Below, one piece after another: positions 9,087 through 19,059 of a stretch of 64,000 nucleotides of DNA. The position numbers and the translations under genes are program-made. A model generated the notes under the pieces. It saw only the letters and a program-made list of their open reading frames with translations, did not search any database and had not been told where the DNA came from. The stretch is from the NCBI RefSeq assembly GCF_000377745.1, contig NZ_KB898714.1:24653-88652 (forward strand). The letters are read 5' to 3'. The stretch comes from Gilvimarinus chinensis DSM 19667 (GTDB taxonomy: Bacteria > Pseudomonadota > Gammaproteobacteria > Pseudomonadales > Cellvibrionaceae). Every line of letters starts with the position of its first letter. Position 1 is the first letter of the stretch.

Positions 9087-10364
9087 ATGACATTATTGGC
9101 ATTTGGCATCAATCATACAACGGCTCCTCTCCATATACGAGAGCGGCTTGCCTTTGCACCAGATGTAGTGGTACCGGCACTGAATCAGGCTCGGGCGCGT
9201 GCGGGAGCTCGAGAAATTGCCATTCTCTCTACGTGTAATCGCACGGAGATTTACGTTGATTGTGAGCGTGATTCACGAGAGCTATTCGCCTGGCTGACAG
9301 AACACTCGAGTATCAGCGCCGAGGAATTGGCCTCTTGTCACTATTTGTGGGAGGGTGATGAGGCTCTGCGTCACATGATGAAAGTAGCCGGTGGGCTGGA
9401 TTCTCTGGTTCTGGGTGAGCCGCAAATCTTAGGGCAGATGAAATCGGCCTACGCGCAGGCAAAAGAGGCCGGTGCGGTAGGTGCGCAGTTAGAGAGTGCG
9501 TTTCAGCAGGTTTTTGCCGTAGCTAAACAGGTTCGCAGCCAAACCGCCATTGGCCAGAACCCGGTGTCGGTAGCTTACACCGCGGTGACTCTGGCACAGC
9601 AGATTTTTTCAGACTTAAAACAAGACACCGCTTTACTGATCGGTGCCGGTGAAACCATAGAGTTGGTGGCGCGCCACCTGGCCGAACAAGGCATTAAGTA
9701 CATTATTGTTGCCAACCGGACTTTGGGGCGAGCGCAGGAGCTTGCCGGACAATATAAAGGCGAAGCGGTACTGCTGGCGGATATTCCCGATGTGCTGCAC
9801 CGTGCCGATATTGTTATATCTTCTACCGCCAGTCAATTGCCGCTGCTGGGGAAAGGGGCGGTAGAGTCGGCGCTAAAAAAACGCAAGCATAAACCCATGT
9901 TTATGCTGGATATCGCGGTTCCCCGAGATATTGAAGCCGAAGTAGGCGAATTGGACGATGTGTACTTATACACCGTGGACGACTTGAACACGGTGATTGA
10001 CCAAAACCGCAAAAGCCGCGAAGAAGCCGCCGAGCGGGCGATGGAAATTATTGAGTTAGGCGTTAACGCTTACCGCCGTGAACAGCGCGCTCTGGATGCG
10101 GTGGATACCATTCGCGCCTACCGTAAAAAGGCTGACGAGCTGCGTGAACAGGAGCTGAAAAAAGCTTTAAAACAGTTGCAAAGCGGCGGTGACAGCGAAA
10201 AAGTGGTTGCTCAATTGGCCCGTAACTTAACCAATAAACTGCTGCACGCGCCCACCACTGCGCTGCGTGAAGCCAGTGCCAAAGGGCAGGGTGATACCCT
10301 GCGGTTGGCCCATGAATTATTTGCGATAACGCAAGATGACCTGGATAACAGCGAGAAAGAATGA
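9087..10364 (+). CDS. hemA: Glutamyl-tRNA reductase
   Basis: HemA reduces glutamyl-tRNA to glutamate-1-semialdehyde, the first step of tetrapyrrole synthesis in this lineage. The 425-residue protein has the N-terminal [14 protein letters not shown], the active-site Cys50 in [26 protein letters not shown] and an NADP-binding middle domain. The ATG at 9087 is the family start; the open frame extends to 8976 only by chance. It overlaps prfA by four bases (ATGA). Confidence 0.97.
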   Translation: MTLLAFGINHTTAPLHIRERLAFAPDVVVPALNQARARAGAREIAILSTCNRTEIYVDCERDSRELFAWLTEHSSISAEELASCHYLWEGDEALRHMMKVAGGLDSLVLGEPQILGQMKSAYAQAKEAGAVGAQLESAFQQVFAVAKQVRSQTAIGQNPVSVAYTAVTLAQQIFSDLKQDTALLIGAGETIELVARHLAEQGIKYIIVANRTLGRAQELAGQYKGEAVLLADIPDVLHRADIVISSTASQLPLLGKGAVESALKKRKHKPMFMLDIAVPRDIEAEVGELDDVYLYTVDDLNTVIDQNRKSREEAAERAMEIIELGVNAYRREQRALDAVDTIRAYRKKADELREQELKKALKQLQSGGDSEKVVAQLARNLTNKLLHAPTTALREASAKGQGDTLRLAHELFAITQDDLDNSEKE

Positions 10365-11443
10365 AAGCTTCAATTTTAGAAAAACTGGATAAACTCAGTG
10401 AACGCAGCGAAGAAGTCAGCGCGCTTTTGTCCGATGGTGATGTCATTACCGATCAGGATAAATTCCGTGAGTTGTCCAAAGAGTATGCCGAGCTTGAGCC
10501 GGTTATGGCGACTTATAACGCCTACCGCACGGTAATGGAGGACTTGGAAGAAGCGCGCTCCATGCTCAACGAGGGCGACGCTGATATGCGTGAAATGGCT
10601 CGCGAAGAAATCGACTCGGGCGAAGCTCGCAAAGAAGAACTTGAGGTGGAGCTGCAAAAACTGCTGCTACCCAAAGACCCTAACGACGATAAAAACGTGT
10701 TTCTGGAGATTCGCGCCGGTACAGGCGGCGATGAAGCGGCAATTTTCTCGGGCGATTTATTCCGTATGTACTCGCGCTACTGTGAAAAAGTGGGCTGGAA
10801 AATTGAAGTGCTGAGTGAAAACCCCGGTGAGCACGGCGGCTATAAAGAAATTATCACCCGTGTAAGCGGCACTAATGTGTATTCACAACTTAAATTCGAA
10901 TCCGGTGCGCACCGCGTGCAACGTGTGCCCGAAACCGAATCTCAGGGGCGTATTCATACTTCTGCCTGTACCGTTGCGGTGATGCCCGAAGCGGACGAGC
11001 TGGAAGAGGTGAATATCAACAAAGCCGATATCCGCGTCGACACCTTTCGCGCCTCCGGTGCCGGTGGGCAGCACGTAAACAAAACCGACTCGGCCATTCG
11101 CATTACCCACATCCCTACCGGCGTGGTGGTGGAGTGTCAGGACGAGCGCTCGCAGCACAAAAACCGCGCCCGCGCCATGAGTTTATTGGCCGCAAAATTA
11201 AAAAGCGCGCAAGAGGCATCGTCGGCCGCGAGCATAGCCGAAGAGCGTAAATCGCTGGTGGGAAGCGGCGACCGTTCTGAACGCATCCGCACCTACAACT
11301 ACCCGCAGGGGCGGGTGACCGATCACCGCATCAATTTAACCCTGTATAAGCTCGACGAGGTGATGCAGGGCGCCTTGGATGAGGTGATCGGGCCTTTGAC
11401 GCAGGAGTATCAAGCCGATCAGTTGGCGGCATTGTCGGAATAA
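10361..11443 (+). CDS. prfA: Peptide chain release factor 1
   Basis: RF1 ends translation at UAA and UAG. The 360-residue protein has the usual length and the catalytic GGQ in [19 protein letters not shown] (about residue 235), the Gln that PrmC methylates. Codon-recognition motifs lie in the middle domain. It overlaps hemA by ATGA, and prmC starts one base after its stop, the standard operon. Confidence 0.98.
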   Translation: MKASILEKLDKLSERSEEVSALLSDGDVITDQDKFRELSKEYAELEPVMATYNAYRTVMEDLEEARSMLNEGDADMREMAREEIDSGEARKEELEVELQKLLLPKDPNDDKNVFLEIRAGTGGDEAAIFSGDLFRMYSRYCEKVGWKIEVLSENPGEHGGYKEIITRVSGTNVYSQLKFESGAHRVQRVPETESQGRIHTSACTVAVMPEADELEEVNINKADIRVDTFRASGAGGQHVNKTDSAIRITHIPTGVVVECQDERSQHKNRARAMSLLAAKLKSAQEASSAASIAEERKSLVGSGDRSERIRTYNYPQGRVTDHRINLTLYKLDEVMQGALDEVIGPLTQEYQADQLAALSE

Positions 11444-11444
11444 T

Positions 11445-12284
11445 ATGCTCAGTATTCGCGACGCGCTGAAGCAGGCGACCGAACAATTACAAAGTGCCAG
11501 CGACAGCGCACGGCTTGATGCCGAAGTGTTGCTGGCGTTTGTCTGTCAACGTGACCGAACCTACCTTTATACCTGGCCTGAAAAAGAACTGGATGCACTG
11601 CAGCAAGATCAGTTTTTTGCGTTCATTGAAGCGCGCGGCCAAGGCGAACCCATCGCTTATTTAATCGGCACACAGGAATTTTGGTCGCTGCCGTTACGCA
11701 CAGCCAAAGATACGCTTATACCGCGCCCTGAAACCGAACTGTTAGTAGAAACCGTACTGCAACTCGGTGTTGCCGAGTCGGCCCGCGTTTTGGATTTGGG
11801 CACGGGCACCGGCGCTATCGCTCTGGCTCTGGCTGCAGAAAAAAAACACTGGTGCATCACCGCGGTGGATAAAATGCCCGGTGCGGTGGCGCTGGCACAG
11901 GCGAACAGCCAGCGCTTGAATTTACCCATCCGCGTGCTGCAAAGCGATTGGTTCAGGGCACTGGAAAATGCCGAGCCTTTTGATGTGATTGTCAGCAACC
12001 CGCCTTACATTGCCGATACAGACCTACATTTACAGCAGGGCGATGTACGCTTTGAACCGTACACAGCGCTTACCTCGGGCGCTGATGGTCTGGATGATAT
12101 TCGGCTGATCACTGTCCGTGCGCCGCAATTTTTAACCGCTGGTGGTTGGCTGCTGTTTGAACACGGTTGGCAGCAGGCGGGGCAGGTGCAGCAATTGCTG
12201 CAGCAGGCGGGTTTTGCGCGTGTGCGTAGCGAAAAAGATTTGGCTGGGCACCAGCGAATAACCTTAGGGCAATGGCATGGCTGA
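11445..12284 (+). CDS. prmC: Release factor glutamine methyltransferase
   Basis: PrmC methylates the Gln of the GGQ motif in RF1 and RF2 using S-adenosylmethionine. The 279-residue protein has the SAM-binding motif LDLGTGTGAIALALA (about residues 119-133) and the substrate-binding NPPY (about 185-188). Its position right after prfA and its eight-base overlap with moeB support the call. Confidence 0.97.
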   Translation: MLSIRDALKQATEQLQSASDSARLDAEVLLAFVCQRDRTYLYTWPEKELDALQQDQFFAFIEARGQGEPIAYLIGTQEFWSLPLRTAKDTLIPRPETELLVETVLQLGVAESARVLDLGTGTGAIALALAAEKKHWCITAVDKMPGAVALAQANSQRLNLPIRVLQSDWFRALENAEPFDVIVSNPPYIADTDLHLQQGDVRFEPYTALTSGADGLDDIRLITVRAPQFLTAGGWLLFEHGWQQAGQVQQLLQQAGFARVRSEKDLAGHQRITLGQWHG

Positions 12285-13026
12285 GTTAACCGATCAACAA
12301 CTGCTGCGTTACTCGCGGCAAATTATGCTGGGCGAGGTGGACATCGCCGGGCAAGAGTCGTTGTTGGACGCAAATGTGTTAATTGTCGGTGCGGGCGGCC
12401 TGGGCGCGCCGGTGGCGCTGTATTTGGCGGCGGCCGGGGTGGGCGAGCTGATCATTGCCGATGACGATCATGTGGAGGTGTCTAACCTGCAGCGGCAAAT
12501 TATTCATACTCAATCGCGTATCGGGCAAACCAAAGTCGCTTCAGCCAAGGCGCAGCTGGCGGAAATTAACCCTGATGTACAGGTTCAGACATTGTGTGAA
12601 CGTCTATCGCCAGCGCGGCTTGATGAGCTTTTACCTCAGGTGCAGGCGGTGGTGGATTGCTCTGACAATTTCAGTACCCGTTTTGCCATCAACAACGCCT
12701 GCGTGCGGCACAAGGTGCCATTAGTCTCAGGGGCGGCGATACGACTCGAAGGGCAGCTCGCAGTATTTGATTCGCGCCGTGCAGACAGTCCCTGTTATCG
12801 CTGCCTGTATGAAGAGCAGGCGGATGAAAACTTAAGCTGCGCTGCCAGCGGGGTATTGGCCCCCTTGGTGGGAATTATCGGCTCGGCGCAAGCGCTGGAA
12901 ACCCTCAAACTTTTGGCCGGTTTTGGTGATACACTCAGCGGGCGTATCCAGTTTTACGATGGAAAAACCGGCCAGTGGCGAGAAATGCGCTTACCTCGGG
13001 ATCCGCATTGTCCGGTGTGCGGTTAA
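12277..13026 (+). CDS. moeB: Molybdopterin-synthase adenylyltransferase MoeB (ThiF/HesA family)
   Basis: The 249-residue protein starts RYSRQIMLGEVDIAGQESL, has the ATP-binding GAGGLGAPVALYLAAAGVG, the arginine motif SNLQRQI, and zinc cysteine pairs CYRC and CPVC. E1-like enzymes of this type adenylate the C-terminal glycine of MoaD or ThiS. Location in the hemA-prfA-prmC operon is the common moeB place, but a ThiF role in thiamine synthesis cannot be excluded from sequence alone. Confidence 0.9.
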   Translation: MAELTDQQLLRYSRQIMLGEVDIAGQESLLDANVLIVGAGGLGAPVALYLAAAGVGELIIADDDHVEVSNLQRQIIHTQSRIGQTKVASAKAQLAEINPDVQVQTLCERLSPARLDELLPQVQAVVDCSDNFSTRFAINNACVRHKVPLVSGAAIRLEGQLAVFDSRRADSPCYRCLYEEQADENLSCAASGVLAPLVGIIGSAQALETLKLLAGFGDTLSGRIQFYDGKTGQWREMRLPRDPHCPVCG

Positions 13027-13118
13027 GGCATCATGCATCCAGCAGGCTTTTAGCCGATGGTTAGTTAAATAGCTCAGTGTTGAGCTCAGTAGAACAAAGA
13101 AAAGCAATAGGGATATCT

Positions 13119-14447
13119 ATGTCAAACGATAATAAAACGTACCACATTATTCTTTTGGGGGCGCTGCCAGGTGTGACCGATGTGCAGGCGCAGGCGGGTT
13201 TCGCCAAGCTGTTTAAACTGCCACCTGAAAAAGCCGAACAGATATTTGCCAGGCCACGGCGTGTATTAAAAAGTGGGCTAAGCTATTCACAGGCGCAACA
13301 ATACCTTGAGCGTTTATCTGAGGTGGGCGTTGCCTGTGAAATGCACGAAGACGCGGAAACCTCTGGCGTTGAAAATGAACAAACCACAACTGCTGTAACA
13401 CCTCCTCCAGTGCCACCCAAGGCGAGCGGTGCATCGAACGTATCGCCACCAGATTCGACGAATCGTCAACCCCGCGACGTTGATTTTGTGTTTACCGGCA
13501 ACGGCTTTGAGTACTTTAAAATCTGGATTGTGAATATTCTCTTGTCCATTGTGACTCTGGGCATCTATTCCGCCTGGGCTAAAGTGCGTAACAAACAGTA
13601 TTTTTACGGCAACACTTATCTGGACGATGTCAGCTTTTCTTATACGGCCGATCCGGTAAAGATTTTAATTGGACGCATTATCGCGTTTGTGTTTTTGCTG
13701 GTTTACACCTTCGCCGGCGAGTTCAGTATCGTGGCCGGTGTGGTGGTAAGTTTACTGTTGTTTGTGTTCCTGCCTTGGGTGATGTGTAAATCGCTGCGTT
13801 TTAACGCGCGCTACTCCAGTTATCGCAACGTGCCCTTTGCGTTTAATGGGCGCTTGGGTGAGGCAGTCAAAGCGTATATTCTCTGGCCGATTCTGGCGGT
13901 GATTACTTTGGGTATTTTGGCCCCTATGGCGTATTACCAACAGAAGAAGTTTGTTTACGCAGAGCACGCTTACGGCACCAGCGAGTTTGATTTTTCTGCC
14001 GGTGTGGGCGATTACTACAAAATTTTTGTGCTCACCTTTGTGATATACGCGGTACTGTTAGGCTCGGCCTTTCTTTTGGGTAAGTGGCTGCCGGGCTTTA
14101 CCAGTGTGGTGTTGATGCTCGCCGCTTACTTACTGGCTTTTGCCTACTTTGTTACGGCCATGGCGAATGTGAACTACAACGCGATTACTTTGCAAGAGCA
14201 CCGCTTAAAAGCCGATTGGCCACTGTGGCCTTATCTTTGGTTGATTGTTACCAATACCATTCTCATTGTAGTGACGCTCGGTTTATTTATCCCTTGGGCG
14301 AAAATGCGTACTGCTCAGTACAAGGCCGATCACACCAGCGCCGAATTTGTGGGAGACATGGAAGCCTTTGCCGCCGAAGAGCGTGAAAATGTTAATGCGC
14401 TGGCCGAATCTGTGGGTGATTTGTTCGATATCGAAGTAGGCTTCTAA
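13119..14447 (+). CDS. DUF898 (YjgN-like) multi-pass membrane protein
   Basis: A 443-residue inner-membrane protein. Residues 1-85 form a soluble domain (YHIILLGALPGVTDVQAQAGFAKLF), followed by a proline-rich linker and then the YjgN/DUF898 region, marked by DFVFTGNGFEYFKIWIVN and repeated AWAKVRNKQY-type turns with multiple helices. The ATG at 13119 is used because AGGGATATCT stands before it. The stop directly abuts the M48 protease start. DUF898 genes are often next to M48 protease genes; function is unknown. Confidence 0.85.
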   Translation: MSNDNKTYHIILLGALPGVTDVQAQAGFAKLFKLPPEKAEQIFARPRRVLKSGLSYSQAQQYLERLSEVGVACEMHEDAETSGVENEQTTTAVTPPPVPPKASGASNVSPPDSTNRQPRDVDFVFTGNGFEYFKIWIVNILLSIVTLGIYSAWAKVRNKQYFYGNTYLDDVSFSYTADPVKILIGRIIAFVFLLVYTFAGEFSIVAGVVVSLLLFVFLPWVMCKSLRFNARYSSYRNVPFAFNGRLGEAVKAYILWPILAVITLGILAPMAYYQQKKFVYAEHAYGTSEFDFSAGVGDYYKIFVLTFVIYAVLLGSAFLLGKWLPGFTSVVLMLAAYLLAFAYFVTAMANVNYNAITLQEHRLKADWPLWPYLWLIVTNTILIVVTLGLFIPWAKMRTAQYKADHTSAEFVGDMEAFAAEERENVNALAESVGDLFDIEVGF

Positions 14448-15572
14448 GTGGATATCCACGGGCTGTGGTACAGCGGTAAAGACTCTGCAAAGCGCGAGGC
14501 GATCTTGCGCTTGAGCCCTGACGGCGAGGTGCAGGTTATTGAGCAGGTCAGTCAACAGTTGCTGGCGCAAGCGGGCGCAGCAGGCTTGTCTGTATCCTCG
14601 CGCCTGGGTAATACCGCGCGCTTTATCCGCTTTGCGGATGGCGCTGCTTTCGAAACTACAGAAAATGACGCGGTGGATGAAATGCAGCGCCAATGGCAAC
14701 CGGGGCTGTGGAGTAACCTGCTGCACACATTAGAATCTCACCTTGGGTTAGTGCTGGTAGCTACCTTGATAGTGGCTGTTTTTGTATGGGGCAGTGTGGT
14801 TTACGGTATTCCCGCTGCCAGCAAGGCCATTGCCTACCAGTTGCCGCAAGACACCTTGAATACTGTTTCTAAAGAGTCCATGAAGGTGATGGACCGGGTG
14901 TATTTTTCGCCCAGTCAATTAAGCGCGGAGAAAAAAGAAGCCTTGCAGCAAGCCTTTGCCCCTGTGCTGGCCGAATACCCGGAGCTGCCGTTAAAAGTCT
15001 TGTTTCGCAGCGGCGGTGAGCGCATAGGCGCCAACGCCTTTGCTCTGCCCGATGGCACCATTGTGTTTACCGATGAAATGATCGAGCTGGCCGAATCGAA
15101 CGAGGAGTTACTCACGGTACTGGCGCACGAGATTGGCCATGTGGAGTTGCGCCACAGTTTGCGCTCTGTGATTCAAAACGCCGTGCTGGGCTTTGCTTAT
15201 GTGACTTTGGTGGGCGACGGCACCGCTATGGCTGATTTGCTTTTGGGCTTGCCGGTGCTGGCGACGACCCTGTCTTACTCGCGTGATCATGAAACAGAAG
15301 CCGATCAGTTCTCTGCGCAATATCTCGACAGTGCCGGTATCGATCGTCAGGCGTTTGTGGATTTAATGAGCCGCCTTGGGGAGACTATGCATTGCCAGGC
15401 GCTGCTGGAAGATGCCGCCGATGTGGATGAAAAAGAGTTGAGCGATGCCGAGCGTTTACGTTTGTGTGAAGAGTTAGCCGCCGAGGCGGATGAGGATGAG
15501 AGTTCTCGGTGGTTCGATTATCTCTCGACTCATCCGAATCTGGACGAGCGTTTAAAAGATTTTATGCACTAA
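14448..15572 (+). CDS. Membrane-anchored M48 family metalloprotease
   Basis: A 374-residue zinc protease starting at a GTG right after the DUF898 stop. An N-terminal soluble part (1-90) is followed by one transmembrane helix (about 97-120) and the M48 domain with the zinc motif HEIGH in LAHEIGHVELRHS (about residue 226) and the third-ligand region SRDHETEADQFSAQYL. M48 proteases such as HtpX and BepA degrade misfolded envelope proteins. The pairing with DUF898 suggests a joint quality-control role, as inference. The end overlaps the convergent kinase gene by 11 bases. Confidence 0.87.
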   Translation: MDIHGLWYSGKDSAKREAILRLSPDGEVQVIEQVSQQLLAQAGAAGLSVSSRLGNTARFIRFADGAAFETTENDAVDEMQRQWQPGLWSNLLHTLESHLGLVLVATLIVAVFVWGSVVYGIPAASKAIAYQLPQDTLNTVSKESMKVMDRVYFSPSQLSAEKKEALQQAFAPVLAEYPELPLKVLFRSGGERIGANAFALPDGTIVFTDEMIELAESNEELLTVLAHEIGHVELRHSLRSVIQNAVLGFAYVTLVGDGTAMADLLLGLPVLATTLSYSRDHETEADQFSAQYLDSAGIDRQAFVDLMSRLGETMHCQALLEDAADVDEKELSDAERLRLCEELAAEADEDESSRWFDYLSTHPNLDERLKDFMH

Positions 15573-16566
15573 AAAACGCGTCTTTCAATTCCCGGTGCTG
15601 CTCGGCGCGCAGGCGTGGGCCGTACTGGGTGACTACAAGGGTGGCGGCTTTGTTAGCGAATTGGCCCGCGCGTTCGTAAGATTCTTTCTTACTCAGGGCG
15701 TACAAGAAAGCGCCCGCGTACAAATCCCCGGCACCGTTGGTATCAATGGCTTTGGCTTGCTCGGTGGGAATGTGCAGCTCGCGCTCGCCATCAAACACCA
15801 CCGAGCCCTCGGCGCCACAGGTAATGGCCAAGGTCTTGGCGACTGGCTTCAGCGCCGCTATGGCGTCGTCCAAGGTTTCGGTATTGGTGTATCCCAACGC
15901 TTCGTCGCGGTTGCAGAACAGTAAGTCCACACCATCGCCAATCATTTCGGTTAGGCCATCTTTGAAAAACTTAACCATCGCCGGGTCGGACAAGCTCAGT
16001 GCGATTTTGGTGTTATTGCGACGCGCCAACTGGTTCAATTGGATGGCGGCGGCGCGACCGGTTTCGGAACTGACCAAATAACCTTCAATATACGCCCACT
16101 CGGAGGCGGCAATGGCGGGTTCGTCCAGCTCGTTTACCGAAACGGTTTCGCTGATGCCCAAAAAGGTGTTCATGGTGCGCTCGGCATCCGGGGTAATCAT
16201 AACCAGGCATTTACCGGTGATGCCCTCGGCTGTGCCGATGTGTTTGGGGTAGGTAACCCCGGCATCTTCGATGTCTTTCAGATAAAAGTGGCCGTTTTCG
16301 TCATCGGCCACCTTGCACGAGTAAAAGTTGCGGCAGCCAAAATACCCGGCGGCAATAATGGTGTTGGCGCCCGACCCCCCGCTGGCGCGCTGTGAGGCCA
16401 CCAGGTGATCCTCCAGGTGAGCAATCAGCTGACTTTGGCGTTCGGCATCCACCAGGGTCATTACGCCTTTATCCACACCCATGGTGTTCAGGTCATCGTC
16501 GCTAACGGTAATTTCCATATCCACCAGCGCCGCGCCGATGCCATAAATGTGGTAGTGCTCAGTCAT
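15562..16566 (-). CDS. PfkB-family sugar/adenosine kinase
   Basis: The 334-residue protein has both PfkB signatures: the N-terminal GGSGANTIIAAGYFG (about residues 63-77) and the catalytic AIDTNGAGDLYAGAFLYAL with the anion-hole GAGD (about 284-287). It resembles the adenosine-kinase-annotated group common in gammaproteobacteria, which would phosphorylate a nucleoside or sugar with ATP. Substrate is not provable from sequence. It is convergent with the M48 gene and divergent from mrcB. Confidence 0.85.
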   Translation of the reverse strand: MTEHYHIYGIGAALVDMEITVSDDDLNTMGVDKGVMTLVDAERQSQLIAHLEDHLVASQRASGGSGANTIIAAGYFGCRNFYSCKVADDENGHFYLKDIEDAGVTYPKHIGTAEGITGKCLVMITPDAERTMNTFLGISETVSVNELDEPAIAASEWAYIEGYLVSSETGRAAAIQLNQLARRNNTKIALSLSDPAMVKFFKDGLTEMIGDGVDLLFCNRDEALGYTNTETLDDAIAALKPVAKTLAITCGAEGSVVFDGERELHIPTEQAKAIDTNGAGDLYAGAFLYALSKKESYERAGQFANKAATLVVTQYGPRLRAEQHRELKDAFFSA

Positions 16567-16711
16567 AAATGCCTCTTAGGAATAGGGGGAATCTCGGCCA
16601 GCTCACGTTTTTTATCCGCGTTTGCGGACTTGTCTGTGGTCCGATGATTGTAATCGGGCGCACATTATGCAAAATAACCGCGCTCCAGGCAAAGACACTG
16701 ACCGAGACCCA

Positions 16712-19057
16712 ATGACCAAACGCCGTACCTCAGCCCCGCGCCGCCGCGCCCGTAAGAAAAAGCCTACTCAGAAGCGGCACGGCCGCTCTCTATTTAAAAT
16801 CTTGCTGATCTACGCGGTCTTGGCCAGCCTGATTGTGGGTGGCTTATGGGTGGTGTACCTGGACTTTGTGGTGCGCGATAAATTCGATGGCAAAAAGTGG
16901 TCGCTTCCGGCGCGGGTGTACGCCCGTCCGCTGGAGCTGTACGAAGGTGCTGCACTGACCCCAAACCTGCTGGAGCTGGAGTTGACCGCACTGGGTTATC
17001 GCGCGGTTGAAAGCGTCAGCCGCCCCGGTTATTTCAGTCGCCATCGCGCGGGCGGCTACACGCGCTATCGCATTTACAGTCGCGGCTTTGAGTTTTGGGA
17101 TGGCCGGGATAAAGCCTTGCTGTTCGATGTGGTGCTGGGCCCTTCGGGTGTGGCCAGCCTGACGGCGCAGGATGAGCATATTCCACTGGTGCGGCTGGAG
17201 CCGGAACAAATTGGCGGCATCTACCCCACCCAGGCCGAAGACCGGTTGTTGGTGCAATTATCCGATTTACCGCCCCTGCTGGGTGAGGCGCTGCTGGCGG
17301 TCGAGGACAAAGATTTTCTCGATCATTACGGCGTATCGCCCACAGCGATTGCCCGCGCCGCCTGGGTGAATTTGCGCTCGGGCCAAGTAGTGCAGGGCGG
17401 CAGCACCTTAACTCAGCAGCTGGTGAAAAACTTTTACCTCACCCACGAGCGCAGCCTGACCCGTAAAGCGCAGGAAGCCATAATGTCGGTGTTGCTGGAG
17501 GTGCATTACAGCAAATCGGAAATTCTGGAAACCTACATTAACGAGGTGTACCTGGGCCAGAGCGGTGCCCGCGCCATTCACGGTTTTGCCTTGGCGTCGC
17601 AGTATTATTTTCGTCAGCCCGTGTCTGAGCTGAACGCGCAGCAAGTGGCGCTGTTAGTTGGCTTGGTAAAAGGGGCTTCGTTTTATAACCCCTGGCGCAA
17701 CCCCGAGCGGGCCACCAAGCGCCGTAATTTGGTGCTGAGTGTTATGCATCGCGAGGGGCTGATTAACGATGCTCAGCTCAAACAGGCACAGACGGCGCCT
17801 TTGGGGGTGGTCAAACCCGGGCAGAACTCGCAAAGCACTTACCCCGCCTTTGTTGAATTGGTCAAACGCCAGCTGGCGCGGGACTACAAAGAAGAAGACC
17901 TGCGCAGCGACGGGCTGCGTATTTTCACCACTTTGTCGCCCATGGTGCAGCGCCAGGCCGAAGAGGCAGTGGCTAAGCGTTTGGATAATCTGGAGTCTGC
18001 CTACAAGGTGGACGGGTTACAGGCCTCGATGGTGGTGACTTCGGTGGGCGCCGGTGAAGTGCTGGCCATGGTGGGGGATCGCAACCCTCGCTACGCCGGT
18101 TTTAACCGTGCCCTAGATGCCCAGCGCCCGGTGGGCTCGCTGATGAAACCGTTTGTGTACCTGGCGGCGCTGGAGCAGCCTGCCGCTTACCACCTGGGCT
18201 CACCCATCGCCGATGACCCCGTGACCGTGACCAGCGACGACGGCAAGCTTTGGGAGCCGCAAAACTACTCGCGCCAAAGTCACGGCCAGGTGCCGTTGAT
18301 CGAAGCGTTGGCGCATTCGTACAACCAGGCCACCGCCCGACTAGGTATGCAATTGGGATTGCGCCAAGTCGCTCATACGCTGGAGCGCGCCGGGTTTGAC
18401 GGCTACATTCCCCCGGTACCGGCCATGACATTGGGCGCCATCGATATGTCGCCCTACGAGGTGGCCGGTATTTATCACACCCTGGCGGCCGAGGGAACTT
18501 ATACCCCGCTGCGGGCTATCCGCGATGTGCTCACCGCCACCGGCCAGCCTCTTAAACGTTACCCACTGCAAATAGAGCAGCGCTTTAGTGGCCCAGGCGT
18601 TTTTGAGCTGCAGTACGCGCTGCAGGCGGCGTTGCGCGAAGGCACCGGCAGACAGGTGTACCACCGTTTCCCGGCTGACTTACCCCTGGCAGGTAAAACC
18701 GGTACCACCAATGATCAGCGCGATAGCTGGTTTGCCGGTTTCAGTGGCGAGCATTTGGCCATTGCCTGGGTGGGGCGTGATGACAACGCCGAAACACCGC
18801 TGACCGGCAGCGGCGGCGCGTTAAAAGTGTGGGCGGATTTAATGAGCGAATTGCCCACTCGCGGCGTGAACACCGAAGCGCCCGAGGGGGTAACCTTTGA
18901 CTGGATTGATCGGGCCTCGGGCAAGCTCAGCGCCGAGGGTTGCGAAGGCGCCATGTGGCTGCCTTTGCACAGTGACTACCTCCCCAGCGACGCGGTTAGC
19001 TGTCGGCTTGATAACACAGGCGGCACACGCAGCTGGTGGCAAAGATTTTGGAATTGA
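16712..19057 (+). CDS. mrcB: Penicillin-binding protein 1B (bifunctional peptidoglycan synthase)
   Basis: PBP1B polymerises and cross-links peptidoglycan. After a basic cytoplasmic tail come one transmembrane helix (about residues 30-50 from this start), the UB2H-like region, the GT51 transglycosylase with Glu in EDKDFLDHYG, GGSTLTQQLVKN and NEVYLGQSG, and the transpeptidase with the active Ser in GSLMKPF, SYNQAT and KTGTT. The start is uncertain: ATG 16712 (used, with a weak GAG upstream) or ATG 16667, 15 codons longer. The next gene begins two bases after the stop. Confidence 0.96.
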   Translation: MTKRRTSAPRRRARKKKPTQKRHGRSLFKILLIYAVLASLIVGGLWVVYLDFVVRDKFDGKKWSLPARVYARPLELYEGAALTPNLLELELTALGYRAVESVSRPGYFSRHRAGGYTRYRIYSRGFEFWDGRDKALLFDVVLGPSGVASLTAQDEHIPLVRLEPEQIGGIYPTQAEDRLLVQLSDLPPLLGEALLAVEDKDFLDHYGVSPTAIARAAWVNLRSGQVVQGGSTLTQQLVKNFYLTHERSLTRKAQEAIMSVLLEVHYSKSEILETYINEVYLGQSGARAIHGFALASQYYFRQPVSELNAQQVALLVGLVKGASFYNPWRNPERATKRRNLVLSVMHREGLINDAQLKQAQTAPLGVVKPGQNSQSTYPAFVELVKRQLARDYKEEDLRSDGLRIFTTLSPMVQRQAEEAVAKRLDNLESAYKVDGLQASMVVTSVGAGEVLAMVGDRNPRYAGFNRALDAQRPVGSLMKPFVYLAALEQPAAYHLGSPIADDPVTVTSDDGKLWEPQNYSRQSHGQVPLIEALAHSYNQATARLGMQLGLRQVAHTLERAGFDGYIPPVPAMTLGAIDMSPYEVAGIYHTLAAEGTYTPLRAIRDVLTATGQPLKRYPLQIEQRFSGPGVFELQYALQAALREGTGRQVYHRFPADLPLAGKTGTTNDQRDSWFAGFSGEHLAIAWVGRDDNAETPLTGSGGALKVWADLMSELPTRGVNTEAPEGVTFDWIDRASGKLSAEGCEGAMWLPLHSDYLPSDAVSCRLDNTGGTRSWWQRFWN

Positions 19058-19059
19058 GT

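Noticed and set aside
15595..16395. Several + strand frames across the PfkB kinase gene
   Set aside because: They are antisense frames of a clear conserved kinase, with no ribosome sites.
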